64,000 bases of DNA from Saururus chinensis (Eukaryota > Streptophyta > Magnoliopsida > Piperales > Saururaceae), in contig CP141149.1 of the NCBI GenBank assembly GCA_035235625.1, positions 2,823,001 through 2,887,000 on the forward strand. Reading direction: 5' to 3'. Of this stretch, positions 35,203-47,330 are shown in pieces. The notes below the pieces were generated by a model that was not told where the DNA came from, did no database searches, and saw only the letters and a program-made list of their open reading frames with translations. The stretch's first letter is position 1. Every line of letters begins with the position of its first letter. The position numbers and the translations under genes were made by a program.

Positions 35203-36760
35203 CCTGAAAGGAGTAGTAAACATATGAATTTGGCCAATTCAACAAGAATCAAATTAATCATAATCATAATCAAGGAGTGCCTCTCATTAATTTGAAATCA
35301 ACAACATGGATCTTACGCCTCCATTCTAGCCTATTTTGCGCTAACTCTTTTGTAAGAGATACCAATAATAACAAAGAGGGGGAAAAAACCTTGTTATGCC
35401 TTTAAGAGGAAACAAATATAATATACAGACAACAAATGTCATTCCCATCACAACAAAATATTCCCTCCATCCCATATTAATAGACTCATTTGATTTTTCA
35501 AAATGAATTGCTCATTTTGAATACTTAATGGGACTATTAATGTGGGACACGGGAGCAATAAATAAGGAAAATTCGAGACAAAAAAAAAAGAAGTTCAGAA
35601 GCTAAAAATTTCTGGGTCGATGGAAGCAGCTGGAAACAGAAATCAGAAATTGTAATCTTTCTTAACTGAGAGAGAGATATATTCCAGAAAAGGCACACCA
35701 CGAAATTTGCTAAAGAGTTTCAGCGACAAAGCAGTAAGTCATAATTCCGATCATGAAAACGTATTTGACACACACGAAGCGGAAATGGTAAAGAAAATCA
35801 AACTTACTCAACAATCAGTAATCCAAAGAAGATATCAATGATATCCAAGAAAAAGACGTTCTACAAAATTGTAACAAGTAGGCGGTTTTATAGAGAGAGA
35901 AAACTGAAGCTTCTCTAGACGATGATCCAAAAAAGAACAACAGCAAAATAAATCATCAAGTCTGTGTCAGGTATGCGGGTCTTAAATGAGACAACTTTAC
36001 GGCATAAACTGTACTCAGCCTAGCTGGACAACTACCCATCAAAGATCAGTAATTTTAACCACTACCGCAAACACCATATCGATCTCCACAATCATCATAT
36101 TGGAAATACCCAAGTTTCGTAAATCAGATTAACCACCACAGAAATTTATAAGCCCGCAAATGAAAATACCTGGAAATTAAATTTGCAACCAAAAGCCAGC
36201 AATAGTAAATTCTTAAGAAAGAAAAATCACTAAATTTTGGACACTCCAAAAATGTTCATCTTCTAAATCTCAAGGAATCACAAAAAAAAAAAGGCTATTT
36301 CTTCAATCATCAAAATCTGTTGCCAGATGCATACAGCACGCATGCTGCTTAAATTTAAGAACCGTGAACCCAGACATCCAAAGAAAAGACTTCTAGTCCA
36401 AAACATGTCGCATACAGGATACAGGGACGATCAAAATCCAAGTTTTTTGGAAACGCAGATCCTAAAATCTTCTAAAATACATCAAACCACCCTAAGCAAG
36501 ACCCAGTAAGAAGAAAAAAAACATACACAAAAGGACGAAAGAAAACCAAACAAAAGCTTGAACATGCAGGCAGAAAGGCCCGATGAACCCCACCCGATCG
36601 ATCCTCACCCGAAAAACGACGACGATTCCGAAACGCCAAAGCTCTTCTTCTTCATGGGGCTTCCCTTCCACTCGCCACTTCTCTCTGGAGCCTCCGGTCT
36701 TCTCCCCCTCGTGGGGTCCTCCCAACGTCTTTCAAACTGAAATGCAACGAAATGAAATGC
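35203..36760 (-). promoter_or_regulatory. 5' UTR intron and leader of the CCCH gene
   Basis: An acceptor CTCCTTTCAG ends at 35204, leaving 22 leader bases before the ATG. Family members have an intron in the 5' leader, so 35204 up to about 36.5 kb is probably that intron. A CpG-rich, purine-rich (minus strand) block at 36560-36760 is the likely first non-coding exon and promoter-proximal region. The donor site is not assigned. Confidence 0.4.
35461..35558. mobile_element. Stowaway-type MITE, 98 bp
   Basis: The terminal inverted repeats TTCCCTCCATCCCATATTAA and (inverted) TTGCTCCCGTGTCCCACATT fit the CTCCCTCCGTCCC consensus of plant Stowaway/Tc1-Mariner MITEs, and TA dinucleotides flank both ends (35459-35460 and 35559-35560). 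It sits inside the probable leader intron of the CCCH gene. Confidence 0.85.
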
Positions 36761-36769
36761 GTACCAAAT

Positions 36770-37140
36770 GACAGGAAGATTAAATGAAACGCCGCCCAAA
36801 TGCGAAGTTAAAAAAGGCCCGCACTCGGGGAAATTCGCTTAAATTCTCTCCAAATGCGGGTTAAATTTTTCAAAAACGGGGGAGTGGGAGCGATGTGTTG
36901 GGCCGGTCACAGCAAGGAGTTTAAAACAGAGATTAATGGTTCGGTCGGATGGGAAACCGGCTTGGAGTTTCGGTGGATTGAAGCCGGTCTTGGCGTCCGC
37001 CAATAGGGATGAAAAGTACAGTGAATCACGTCCGGTGTTAAATGACCAAGAGGGTCGAAAAATCTGAAGAGAATCTGCTGCCCTCATCCCCCTTGAATAA
37101 AAGCAGACCACATCACCCAATTAAATTAGATATGAAAAGC
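36770..37140. other. Upstream flank of the CCCH gene
   Basis: GC-richer than its surroundings. It contains GGGCCGGTCACAGCAAGG and a 93-codon open frame (minus) without recognisable domain. Probably promoter-side flank. No motif is strong enough to name. Confidence 0.3.
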
Positions 37141-37149
37141 CTACGTAAC

Positions 37150-37382
37150 CCAAGTTTAAGTTTAGGTCACGTTTGGATGAAAAACTACCTTTTAAACACT
37201 TTTTTTTAACCCTCACAAGAGGGGTCACGAATTTACTGGGGAGGGCTTCTCGCTCAGCACCCATTGCCCACCAATGAGCAACTTCTACGTCACAAGGATT
37301 GAAATTCACACGGGTTCCTCCTAGGTCACGGCCTTCTTGCTCAAATTAATAAAGATAGAACCCGGTTCTTCTCGTCCCTATG
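37150..37382 (+). repeat. Repeat X, first part
   Basis: This segment (ACTGGGGAGGGCTTCTCGCT, AGCACCCATTGCC, CACCAATGAGCAACTTC, GAACCCGGTTCTTCTCGTCC) is the inverted relative of 62690-62900. The match continues on the far side of the LTR at 40250-40308, so X is one repeat split by that LTR. Its class is unknown: no coding region and no clear terminal repeats. Confidence 0.7.
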
Positions 37383-38273
37383 TGTCACGACCCAGATTTT
37401 TAAAACCCTTGTTACAATAAAGGACACACGATAGATCACGATAATTTTTTTTTTTTAAACACAAAACAAATCATCCGATTAAATATCCAAGTCATGATAA
37501 ATGGGGTTCACAAATACGAATATCAAATCATATGATATTATTTAACGTCTGAAAATTCATAAAGACTAGCTCATCCATCTAAGTACAAGTCTATCACCTG
37601 TCTGAAAATAAATAACAAGTTGACTCTCACGCTTAAGGTACACTTACGTATCAGAGTTTCAAAAATGCGGAAACCTCTTGAGCTCCTGCCTTGGTCTCAC
37701 TTCTCATCGCATGGAGAATCTGCAACTTAGCAAACAAAACAACCACAACAACAACAATAGAATCTCTCCGCTTTCAGGAGAAGAGCTTCCAAAGGACAAA
37801 AGGTTTTATTAGTATTTTTCGGATCGGGCCAACATCACCCGATGTTAGTTGCCTACGTACTCATCAGACAACATCTCCAATGTTTCCAACAAGATCGGAT
37901 CCAGACGTAGTTCTGCCTAAAAACTACACAATACTAAGAAGCATAGCATCACCCATGCAATGCTTAAGTATTTTAAAGCAACCTACATTTTATGCAAGTC
38001 CTTTTTATCATTCAACTTGTCTACTTAACAAGCAATATCAAACAATGTTATTAATTATCTCACAACCCTTGTTCAATAATTAATGCTTACATCCTGCAAA
38101 CTGTACCACATAAGGGTAATATATAGAACACATAACTCAAAAACATGGGCTGATCTTTAACCAATGAAGACCATCACAATGCACAAAACAATGGAAACCG
38201 TTCAGGAAACACTGTACTAATTGTTACCTGAAAATACCGACTCCCGCTCAAAGGAGTAAATATATGCTAACAG

Positions 38274-38670
38274 AAATCCTAGCATCTCTAGAGATCCACT
38301 TGGATCAGCCATGGGCCTAGAGATGTAGGTACCAGCTCTGCTCATGGACACACTGGCCGGAGGTAGATGAGCCTTCCATGATGCTCAAAAACCTGGTTTG
38401 CGCGTTTGCAGGGATCCATCGTCCCAAAGGAGCGGAAACCACAAGGGTCTAAAAGATTACCGTCATGGCTATTATCAAAAATCCTAGCATCTCTAGAGAT
38501 CCACTTGGATCAGCCATGAGCCTAGAGATGTAGGTACCAGCTGTGCTCATGGACACACTGGTCGGAGGTAGATGAGCCTTCCATGATGCTCAAAAACCTG
38601 GGTTGCGCATTTGTAGGGATCCATCGTCCCGAAGAAACGGAGACCAAGAAGGTCTAAATATCCGCCATGG
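38274..38670. repeat. 205-bp direct duplication in LTR
   Basis: Two copies start with AAATCCTAGCATCTCTAGAG at 38274 and 38479 and run through GAGATGTAGGTACCAGCT, CTCATGGACACACTGG and CCATGATGCTCAAAAACCTG. The inverted relative at 28240-28420 has a single copy. Confidence 0.85.
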
Positions 38671-39169
38671 CTATTACTGTGAGTTTAAACTTTGACTTTA
38701 AGAACATCCCATAACCACCCTCGGTTCATTAACCAAGGTAAAATTCTATGTCAGGGCCTCATTCACTCCATGAACAAGTCCCAACCCTAAAGAGGGTATT
38801 TTAGTCATTATCTTGATTAAGTATTCTTCCCCTAATCTAAAGACAACCAAAATCTCTTGATTATTCTTTATTAACCTTAATTTATTAATAAAAACTTAAA
38901 ACAACAATAATAAATGTAAGCATCAGAATAATCAACATGACAAGAACTCAGATTCTAACCAATTCAACATTATAATGAAAAGGATTTGGGGCTGAGATGT
39001 ATATCTCAAGTCAACCACCTAACATGACAAGTTCAAGCTGAAACAAGCATCAATAATCAACCTATGATATATCACAATCAAAGCTGAAATTCAGAGACTT
39101 AATAAGCAAGAATAAATCATGAACTAGGCTCTAACATTAAGGATTCATTCAGCAAGATTATAATCTAAA

Positions 39170-39760
39170 ACAAAGCTGAGAATCATGTATTAGATATGCA
39201 ACAATACAACCTAAACTAGGGCTGAGATTTAGGTGTTCTCTCAGCATGATTATAGCATAAATCAATGCTCAGAATTTGGTATTAATTTGGCCAAAGTAGA
39301 GCCTAAAACATAAGCATCAAATCAGGGATTTACTTGACCAATGTGCAGCCTAAACTAAGGCTTCAAATCAGGGATTTACTTGACCAATGTGCAGCCTAAA
39401 CTAAGGCTTCAAATCAGGGATTTAATTAGGCAAAGTATGGCCTAAACTAAGGCCATGAATCAGGGATTAAATTGGCCAAGGTATGGCCTAAAGTAAGGCC
39501 ACGAATCAGAGATTAACTTAGCCAAAGTATGGCCTAATGTGAGGCCACGAATCAGGGATTAACTTGGTCAAAGTATGGCCTAATGTAAGGCCACGAATCA
39601 GAGATTAACTTAGCCAAAGTATGGCCTAATGTAAGGCCACGAATCAGGGAATAAATTGGCCAAAGTATGGCCTAAACAAAGGACACAAACCAGGGATAAA
39701 ATATGCTAAAGCAGGGCTTAAACTAAGGCCACGAACCAGGGATAAAATTCAGCAGAGTTT
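39170..39760. repeat. 45-bp minisatellite in LTR
   Basis: About a dozen degenerate units of about 45 bp around CCTAAACTAAGGC, AATCAGGGATT and CCAAAGTATGG. The array corresponds, inverted, to 27430-27700. Confidence 0.85.
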
Positions 39761-40249
39761 ATGCCAAATTATGGATGATAAACATGACTGGAATCATAAT
39801 CATTCATGCCTAACATCGGGCTATGGTAGATAACAACAATCAACAACATGCTTCCATGAATTAAGACTAATCTACTTGACAAAAATTAGGATATTGTATG
39901 CACAATTCAGCCATATACATAAACGATAAAATCACAATGATTCAAAACAAGTAAAGGATGATTCATGACATCAGAAACCCCCCTAGAATCAGGCTGAATT
40001 ATGGCTAAATTAGGGGTCCCGCCAAAACCCTAATTTTTGGAAAAATAGTAAAAATTCTGAAAAATCCCAAAAATTCACATTTGGTTTAAAATCACTTAAA
40101 ACCACTAATATTAAAGTTTATTTTGGTTAAAACCATCACAAACACTATTTATTCACGAAATCACCGAATAAGACCAGAAAATACGTTAATCTCAAGATAA
40201 CCAATAATTAAAGAAAACCATAAACTGGTTTAAGATCAGGGATCTTACA

Positions 40250-40308
40250 GCCTCCCTCTTGATCGATCGTGAACAAGAGCCGCCGGAACTGGACTTATCG
40301 CATAGACT
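40250..40308 (+). repeat. Repeat X, second part
   Basis: CTCTTGATCGATCGTGAACA to GGACTTA is the inverted relative of 62529-62576 (CATGATCGATCAAGAGG). About 110 bases present in the 62.6-kb copy between the two X parts are absent here, replaced by the LTR. Confidence 0.7.
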
Positions 40309-40740
40309 CGAAAGGTGGCATCAAAGATGTAGCACAGCAAGATATTCATCTGTTTTCGCCTGTTGCGCTCCACTGCAATGTGAGTTATCCTCTGGTTGTC
40401 CACCTCCTCTTTGTTCCTACAGCTCTTGGTTCGTCTCCTCCTTCTGCTACCCAGCCCGACTGCTGGAGCAGATGGGAAGGTGGCCTTAAAGAAGGAATAT
40501 GGAGTGCAAGTCTCTGGAGATGAGTAATTCACATCCCATTTTTTGATGTTATGTACCAAAGAAGAAGGTGAAGAGTCCCAATTCCCATGAAAGCCATCTG
40601 ACCCACCACTCAACTCCTTGTTCTGGTCAAAGGAGTCACCCATCTCACATTCAGCTTTCACGAATGCCTTGTCCTCTTCTACTTCTTCTTGTACCTGAAA
40701 ATCGTAGCTCAGGATGCTAGACAAGGAGTAAAAATCCTTT
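40309..40740 (-). pseudogene. bHLH transcription factor (group Ia-like), 5' exon fragment
   Basis: Minus-strand frame from about 40740 gives [14 protein letters not shown], an acidic stretch, then [14 protein letters not shown] and the basic region [18 protein letters not shown], with the H-E-R residues (His, Glu four residues later, Arg four after that) that contact G-box DNA. After KQMN a deletion of about four bases shifts the frame. The continuation LAVL..SLMPP is still readable for some 15 codons, then the sequence turns into repeat X at 40308. Helix 1 is thus partly present, and the loop, helix 2 and C-terminus are missing. Upstream of KDFY a stop precedes any Met, so the N-terminus is also lost. 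Intact members are nuclear regulators (the SPCH/MUTE/FAMA and bHLH94/96 class). The subgroup assignment rests on the [14 protein letters not shown] pattern. Confidence 0.82.
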
Positions 40741-40744
40741 CAGA

Positions 40745-42969
40745 AAAACTATAGTTTCCAGTGCCATCTCTTGACCGACCGTCTCCTACCCTTCTTTTCC
40801 CGCCTCTCACAGCTAGGAGCAGCACAATTAGGGAGAGCAGGAGATAGAGTCTAGACGAAATGAGGAGAGGAGGGACGACGCCCTTAGATTAAGAAAATGC
40901 TCTTAGTGGCTGCAAAAATCTATTGTAGTTCAAGACGACAATTCAGTGACTATGAGGGCTACTACAATCATAGATACGATTATGCGGCTCTTTTATGTTG
41001 TTGTTGAGGAAGACAATTCAGGGACTGTGCTACATATTGCAACATATCAACTCTACAACTTTTGAATTGCGGTTAGTGGTAAAGGTAAACACTTTAACTA
41101 TGTTTATAATCTTATGCAGTCTGTGTTTTTTATGATAAAGGTTGTAACTTACTACGTTCATACCCCCATTCTTTTAGAATAGTTAATATGGATAAGATTG
41201 AGGAGACTTGATCTCTGCAGGCATATGTTGCTCTGTTATTGTTTGATAAATTGTATGAATTTTGCTGTTCAAACAAATTCTTAAGTGCGTCAATCAAAAT
41301 GTCCCATTGTAAAAAAAATTAGTGTTAATTTTCAGGAGTGTTGGGGGTAGTGGGCCTTGCACCCTTGGGCTATCCACAAGAGTTATATATTATTGTATGT
41401 TCGGCTTGTTAATGCACGTTCTGTTGTTTGAACATTGTAGCACGATGACTCACATGTTCAAAATTTTCAAAGGTTTTTCTTTTAATTTTGAAATATAAAT
41501 ATAAAATTACTTTGTACTTGGTGTCTATTACATGAGATTTCTTGCTGATTCACATGTTCTTATATATTTTTTTATTTATCAAGTGTTTTTCTTTGTATAC
41601 TGAATTGCTAGTCTAAAACTACGTTGTGCGGGTGTTAATTTTAGGAGATTTATTAACATGAACTTTCTCTATAAAAAAAAGTGAAGATAAATATTTCATA
41701 TTTTATACTTTCTCTAATAAAAAAAGTGAAGATAAATATTCTTGGTTTTATTGAGTAGGCTCCTCTTTGTGTTGTTCAGGATTGAGATAAGACCGAAAGA
41801 AAGGCAAGCTGGGGAGGTATCCTCCCTTAGCACCCTTTGTATGCAACTTAATCACAGCCATCAGAGAGATGGAGAAGTGTCTCAAAAGCTCATTACCACG
41901 CCATGTCTGGATCGTCACCTGGGTCCTGCTGACCACTGAGTGAGTGAGCAAGGTAAATTGTTTTCGGTTGCTCATTTTGATTTATCTTTTTCCCATCACA
42001 ATGTGATTAAAAAAAAGTAGGTGGTTATAATGCATTGGGGAGAAAAAGAAGAATTTAGGGTTTCAACATGAGATAACATGCTAAATTTCTTATCACTTGA
42101 ACATGTGATCCATTTTGTGCAGTATGATATTGAGCTGAATTGTTGGTGTCCATGAGTTTAAAACATGTATTGGCCCTTGTAGCATATAAAATGGAGTGAG
42201 GACTTATGAGTTTTTGGTTAAAAGATTTTGTTTCATGATGTGTTTTTGGCTTCCCTTATTCCTTGTGAGAAGTAGAAAATTGCAAAGCTCATGAATGATT
42301 AATACCATAAAGGAGAGATTTTGTCTATTTTAATAAAAAATTTCTCTACATTATTAGCTTTTTGCATGATTCCCATGTTTCTTCATAGATTGCATGTCGT
42401 TGCCCCTTATAGTCCTACATTATAGGTGGAAAAAACATAAAGACAAAATTGAGTGGGCTCCCCTTGATTGTTCTTATTACTTCATAAATAATTAGTTTTT
42501 GTGCAGTTAAAATGTGATTTTGTCAGGCCCTACATACAATCTCTACATAGACTCACCCTTTTAGTCATGTACTTGTTTTCATTGTTGATGTGTTCTAAAA
42601 ATGGTTAGATGATGTGATTGGTATTTTTTTCTTATTTACTCAATCTAGGTTGTAGAATAAATGCATTTTTACTATTGTCTTATCTATTTTTATAATTTGA
42701 CAAATCCTTATACTTTTCTATTTGATTACAGATGAGGCTACAAGCCCCGACAATTGGAGTTCTTTACACTCAACCAAAACATCATATCAGTGCTCTCCCC
42801 ATGGAAGTTGTTAGTTTTTTATGTCGTCTCCGGTAAAGACTGAGTGATATGCATGTTGACTCTTGATGATAAACTGATGTTATTGAGTCTACTAATATTT
42901 AGATAATAATTAGAAGGCTTACATGCTGCTCGATTAAAGTAATTGACCTTGCTAATTGTATTCATCAAT

Positions 42970-42970
<1 letters not shown>
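40745..42970. other. Unassigned 2.2-kb stretch
   Basis: No protein domain recognised. The open frames at 41742-41975 on both strands lack family features. The segment 42730-42835 ends in GTAAAG and could be a leader exon of the FAR1-related gene that starts downstream, but this is weak. Confidence 0.3.

Positions 42971-42971
<1 letters not shown>

Positions 42972-43035
<64 letters not shown>
42972..43035. repeat. (TA)n microsatellite, about 32 units
   Basis: An uninterrupted AT dinucleotide run of 64 bases, about 125 bp upstream of the first FAR1-like codons. Likely polymorphic in length. Confidence 0.97.
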
Positions 43036-43038
<3 letters not shown>

Positions 43039-46000
43039 GTCATAATTAGTATTATGACACCATTTTGTAATTATTAAACAATCTTAATGATTACATCAAC
43101 TACTATAGTATATTATGAAATGGTATGTGCTTCATTCTTATTTAATTGTTTAGGCTTCAAATGGAAGAATTAGAAGTGGACCTCGGTAAATCAAGTGATC
43201 CTGCAGAAGAAAAAACAAGGGAGTTATGGGAGCTAGAAGTTGGTATGAGATTTTCTTCCGAGGAAGAAGCATAAGAGTTTTACAATAAGTATGCCCGAAA
43301 TGTTGGATTTAGCATTCGTCAAGCCAGCTCCCGAACAAATGTGAAAGGTCAAAAGTGTTATAAAAAATTTTGTTGCTCCAAAGAAGGTCAAATACTATTT
43401 GATAAGAGACGGGAAAATCCAAAGAATCCTCGACCAGAAACAGGAGTTGGATGTGAAGCCCATCTGGTCATCAATTTGCAACAAGATGGTGCATGGCATA
43501 TTTGGACTTTTGAAGAAAAACATAATCATGAGATCACAAACCAAGTCTATGTTAATAGGCTAAGGTCGCAAAGGAGAATGAGTATTGTTCAAGTTGTTGC
43601 TGTAGGCATAACAGATGGTTCAGGGATACTCCCAAGAGAAGCAGTTGAATTTATGGCTAAGCAAGTAGGGGGGTTTGAGAACCTTGGCTTTATTCAAGAG
43701 GACTACATTAATTACATACGTACGAAGCACCAAAAAACAATTAACCAAGGAGATGCTTTTGCCATAATCAAGTATTTGGAAGGGAGGCATACTCAAAATT
43801 CCTCATTTGAGTATACTATGCAATATGATGAGGATCATAAAATAACAAACTTCTTTTGGGCAAATCCGGTTTCGATTATGGATTATCATCATTTTGGAGA
43901 TGTTGTTTGCTTTGATACCACATATAGGACTAACAAATATTGTCACCCATTTGGTCTATTTGTGGGTTTAAATCATAATAAGATTACCATTATTTTTGGA
44001 GCAGTTTTATTATATGATGAAACAATCCAAAGTTTTGAGTGGTTGTTCAAGACATTCACATATACAATGGGTAGTCATCCGAAGACAATTTTAACTGATC
44101 AAGATAAGGCAATGGCTAGTGCAATAGCTTTGGTTTTACCGAATACCCATCATTGTATTTGTGTGTGGCATATGCATAGGAATGCCTGTAAGCATCTTAA
44201 CCACTCATTTAATTTAGTTATTGATGGCAAGAAGCCATTTGCCCATGACTTTAGCAAATGCATTTATGATTATGAAGATGAAGAAGAATTTTACACAGCA
44301 TGGGATAATATGCTTGAGAAGTACGAACTTCATGGAAATGAATGGCTAGAAGGGTTATTCAAAGAAAGAAAGAAATGGGCAATGGTTTATGGGTGACATA
44401 TGTTCATAGGTGATATGAAATCAACATAGAGGAGTGAAAGCATAAATGGTATTGTAAGAGGATACTTGAAATCTGAGCATAATTTATGCAGGTTTTTTTT
44501 TATCATTATGAGAGGATATTGGCTGATAGACGTCATAAAGAAGGGAATATTGAATTTAAGATGAAACATAGCATGCCAATTTTGACTGTTCATTCTCAGA
44601 TCATGAAGTATGCTTCAAGTGTTTACACACCAGTAATATTCATGTAACGCCCGAGATTTTTCATCCCTTTTTCTTAAAACTCATAGAATTTTTTTTCTTC
44701 CATAAATCGGAGTCAAAACGATAAAATCAAAACCCGTATAAACATTTTATAATTTAAAACATCATACGATTAAACATCGTACGGCCAAATCAAATATCCT
44801 CAGGCGCTACCCGAAAACACACGTACGAATAAATTTGCTATGATCATAGACTTTTAAATACAAATCACTCTCCCAGACATCCCTGAGTACAAGTCCCATA
44901 ACAGTCACAGACTCATCCAATCAAAAGTCCAGAATAAACCTCTTGTGTTCTCATCTCACCCAATACAACAGATCGTGGCACAAATAAACTCGCTATGAGT
45001 CAAGTAGATACCTGAGTCAACGGGAATCAATCCACCGCTGAAACGAGCGTCCATCTCCAGGAGCTCTCCGCACAACCTGCAAAACCTCCCGTACAACGGG
45101 GCTAAAAATAGTAGGGTGAGTATTTTCATACTCGGTAGGAAAATACCCAGTAGGGGAAATCCCAAACGGTGAACTCCAAGTTCATAAACACATGCGTCAT
45201 GCAACTCAAACATGAAGCAGAAGCATATCAATATCATGCTCAAATTCATGCAAACATGCCAAATGCACCAACGTGCCACAGACATACCGAAGGCACCATC
45301 GTGCCAAAATCATACGAACCAATCAACTTACACCAACACCCTTATCCAGGGTCATACAAACTTACTCGTACCACCGTACGCATACTGATACAACATAAGC
45401 ATACTTGTACGACCTTACTCGTACTATCGTATGCTTACTCATACAGCTTACACATACATGTACGACCTTACTCGTACAATCAGACTCGTACGACCTTACT
45501 CGTACAGTCTACACAAAATCATACTTACCGTCTTACTCAGAAACATATTCTCACAATCGTACTCATACTCTTACAGTCGTGCTCCTCCACATACTCTTAC
45601 AGTCGTGCTCATACACACTCTTACAGTCCTGCTCATACACACACAGTCGTACTCACACTCATAATCGTACACATATCAACGACCACTGAAGCTCATTACA
45701 ACTAATAGGCTCCAGCGTCGAAAAGGAAAAGAATGCCACTGGGGCAACACCTTAACCTCCGGGGAGTGACTAGACGCCATGGACTTTTCCGAAGGTAAGG
45801 CACACCAATGCTCATGGGGCACTGGATCAAACAGGTAAGAGTAGATCCATGATACTACTTACCTGAGCGCGCAAACATAAACACCCACACATAAGGGGTC
45901 ATACAGTTGCCCACCATAATGGGTCTTATAGTGCCATAGAATCGCCCACCATAATGGGTCTTATAGTGCCAGATAATTGCCCACCATAATGGGTCTTATA

Positions 46001-47109
46001 GTGCCAGATAATTGCCCACCATAATAGGTCTTATAGTGCCATTGCCACTCTTGGGCAGAAAACATACAGTACCACTTGGGCAGAAACGTACAGTGCCACT
46101 CTTGGGCGGAAACATACAACGCTCTCAATAGAGCATCAAACGTCTGGGCTGACACAGCACACAGACCAAATCAGAAATATATGTCGCTCTCAGCAGAGCA
46201 TCAGACGTCTGGGCTTCATACAGCACGCAGACAAAGTCAGAAATGTACATCGCTCTCAACAGAGCATAAAACGTCTGGGCTCATACAGCACGCAGACCAA
46301 ATCAGAAACAACATCGCTCTCAGCAGAGCATCAGACGTCCGGTGCTCTACATAGCACACAGACAACATCCCGCAGGATAAACCATGGCAAGACATGATAA
46401 AAGCTCGGCCGACTCATTAGCAGCCAGCTCAAACACGGAACTTAATCCGTCGAACCCTCAGGTCTCAAACTCACAACGCTATCATTAACGTTCTCATAAT
46501 TCAAGTTTGAATTAAGTATATTATGCGGTACAATTATGCCACACAAACTCACAGTCCTCGACTGATCAAACCAAAGCTGAGCCCGATCCGAAACCTAAGT
46601 TCGTCAGGGCAGCAGACTTCACTTACCCGTCCACATCATGGACAAAACTCATCGTACAACCAACCCTTACAGTCTTACACACTTCGCCATCCATCTCATG
46701 GCCAAAACATCTTACACTGACATCCTCAAATAACGCTCCTCAGAGCCAACCCAGTTGTCACCCTCTTACTTATATCTCACTTATTATACTTATTTTTCAC
46801 TTCATAATCTGTACGTTATGCTTGTACAATTATGAACACTCTTACTGTCTGACAATCGCCCAACATACAATCCACCCCAAACTGATTCATTCTAATCCTT
46901 GCTCGTCATACTCATATCCTCTGTCCTCGCTTACACAACTGCATCCAAATCCAGACAAAGTCTCTATCACCTCTTACTGTCCATCGCCCATACCTCTGCC
47001 CACAAACACTTACGCATAACCATATCATCGGCAAAAGCCATCATACATATGTATGTCTCACACATACGTATAACATACACATACGGCCATACATACATAA
47101 CATACAAAC

Positions 47110-47330
47110 ATGCACGCTAGCCATCACTAGCACATGCATACATCAAACGTACACGCTAGTCATCACTAGCACATGCACACACACATTCATACATACTTCA
47201 AACATGCACGCTAGCCATCACTAGCTCATGCATACATCAAACATACTTCAAACATGCACGCTAGCCATCACTAGCACATGCATAACACATACGTAGCATA
47301 CTGACATATTCGCTAGCCATCGCTAGCGCA
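47110..47330. repeat. Tandem repeat around CGCTAGCCATCACTAGC
   Basis: About five units of roughly 35-45 bp (ACGCTAGCCATCACTAGCAC, ATGCATACATCAAAC). Each unit holds the inverted repeat GCTAG...CTAGC. Not seen in the older copy at 13.9-17.8 kb. Confidence 0.85.

Larger units (their letters stand above)
37383..40249 (-). mobile_element. LTR, 2.9 kb, inverted relative of the 26-29 kb LTR
   Basis: Read on the minus strand it begins TGTAAGATCCCTGATC (40249) and ends GGGTCGTGACA (37383), with TG...CA ends. The 5-bp flanks (CTATG and GCCTC) do not match, so the insertion was accompanied by deletion or the ends come from different events. It holds two direct copies of a roughly 205-bp block and a field of 45-bp repeats, both shared in inverted form with 26006-29068. 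No coding internal region. Confidence 0.7.

Noticed and set aside
37383-40249. Complete retrotransposon with coding region between its ends
   Set aside because: No gag or pol text between the ends and no internal LTR duplicate, so it is treated as a single LTR.
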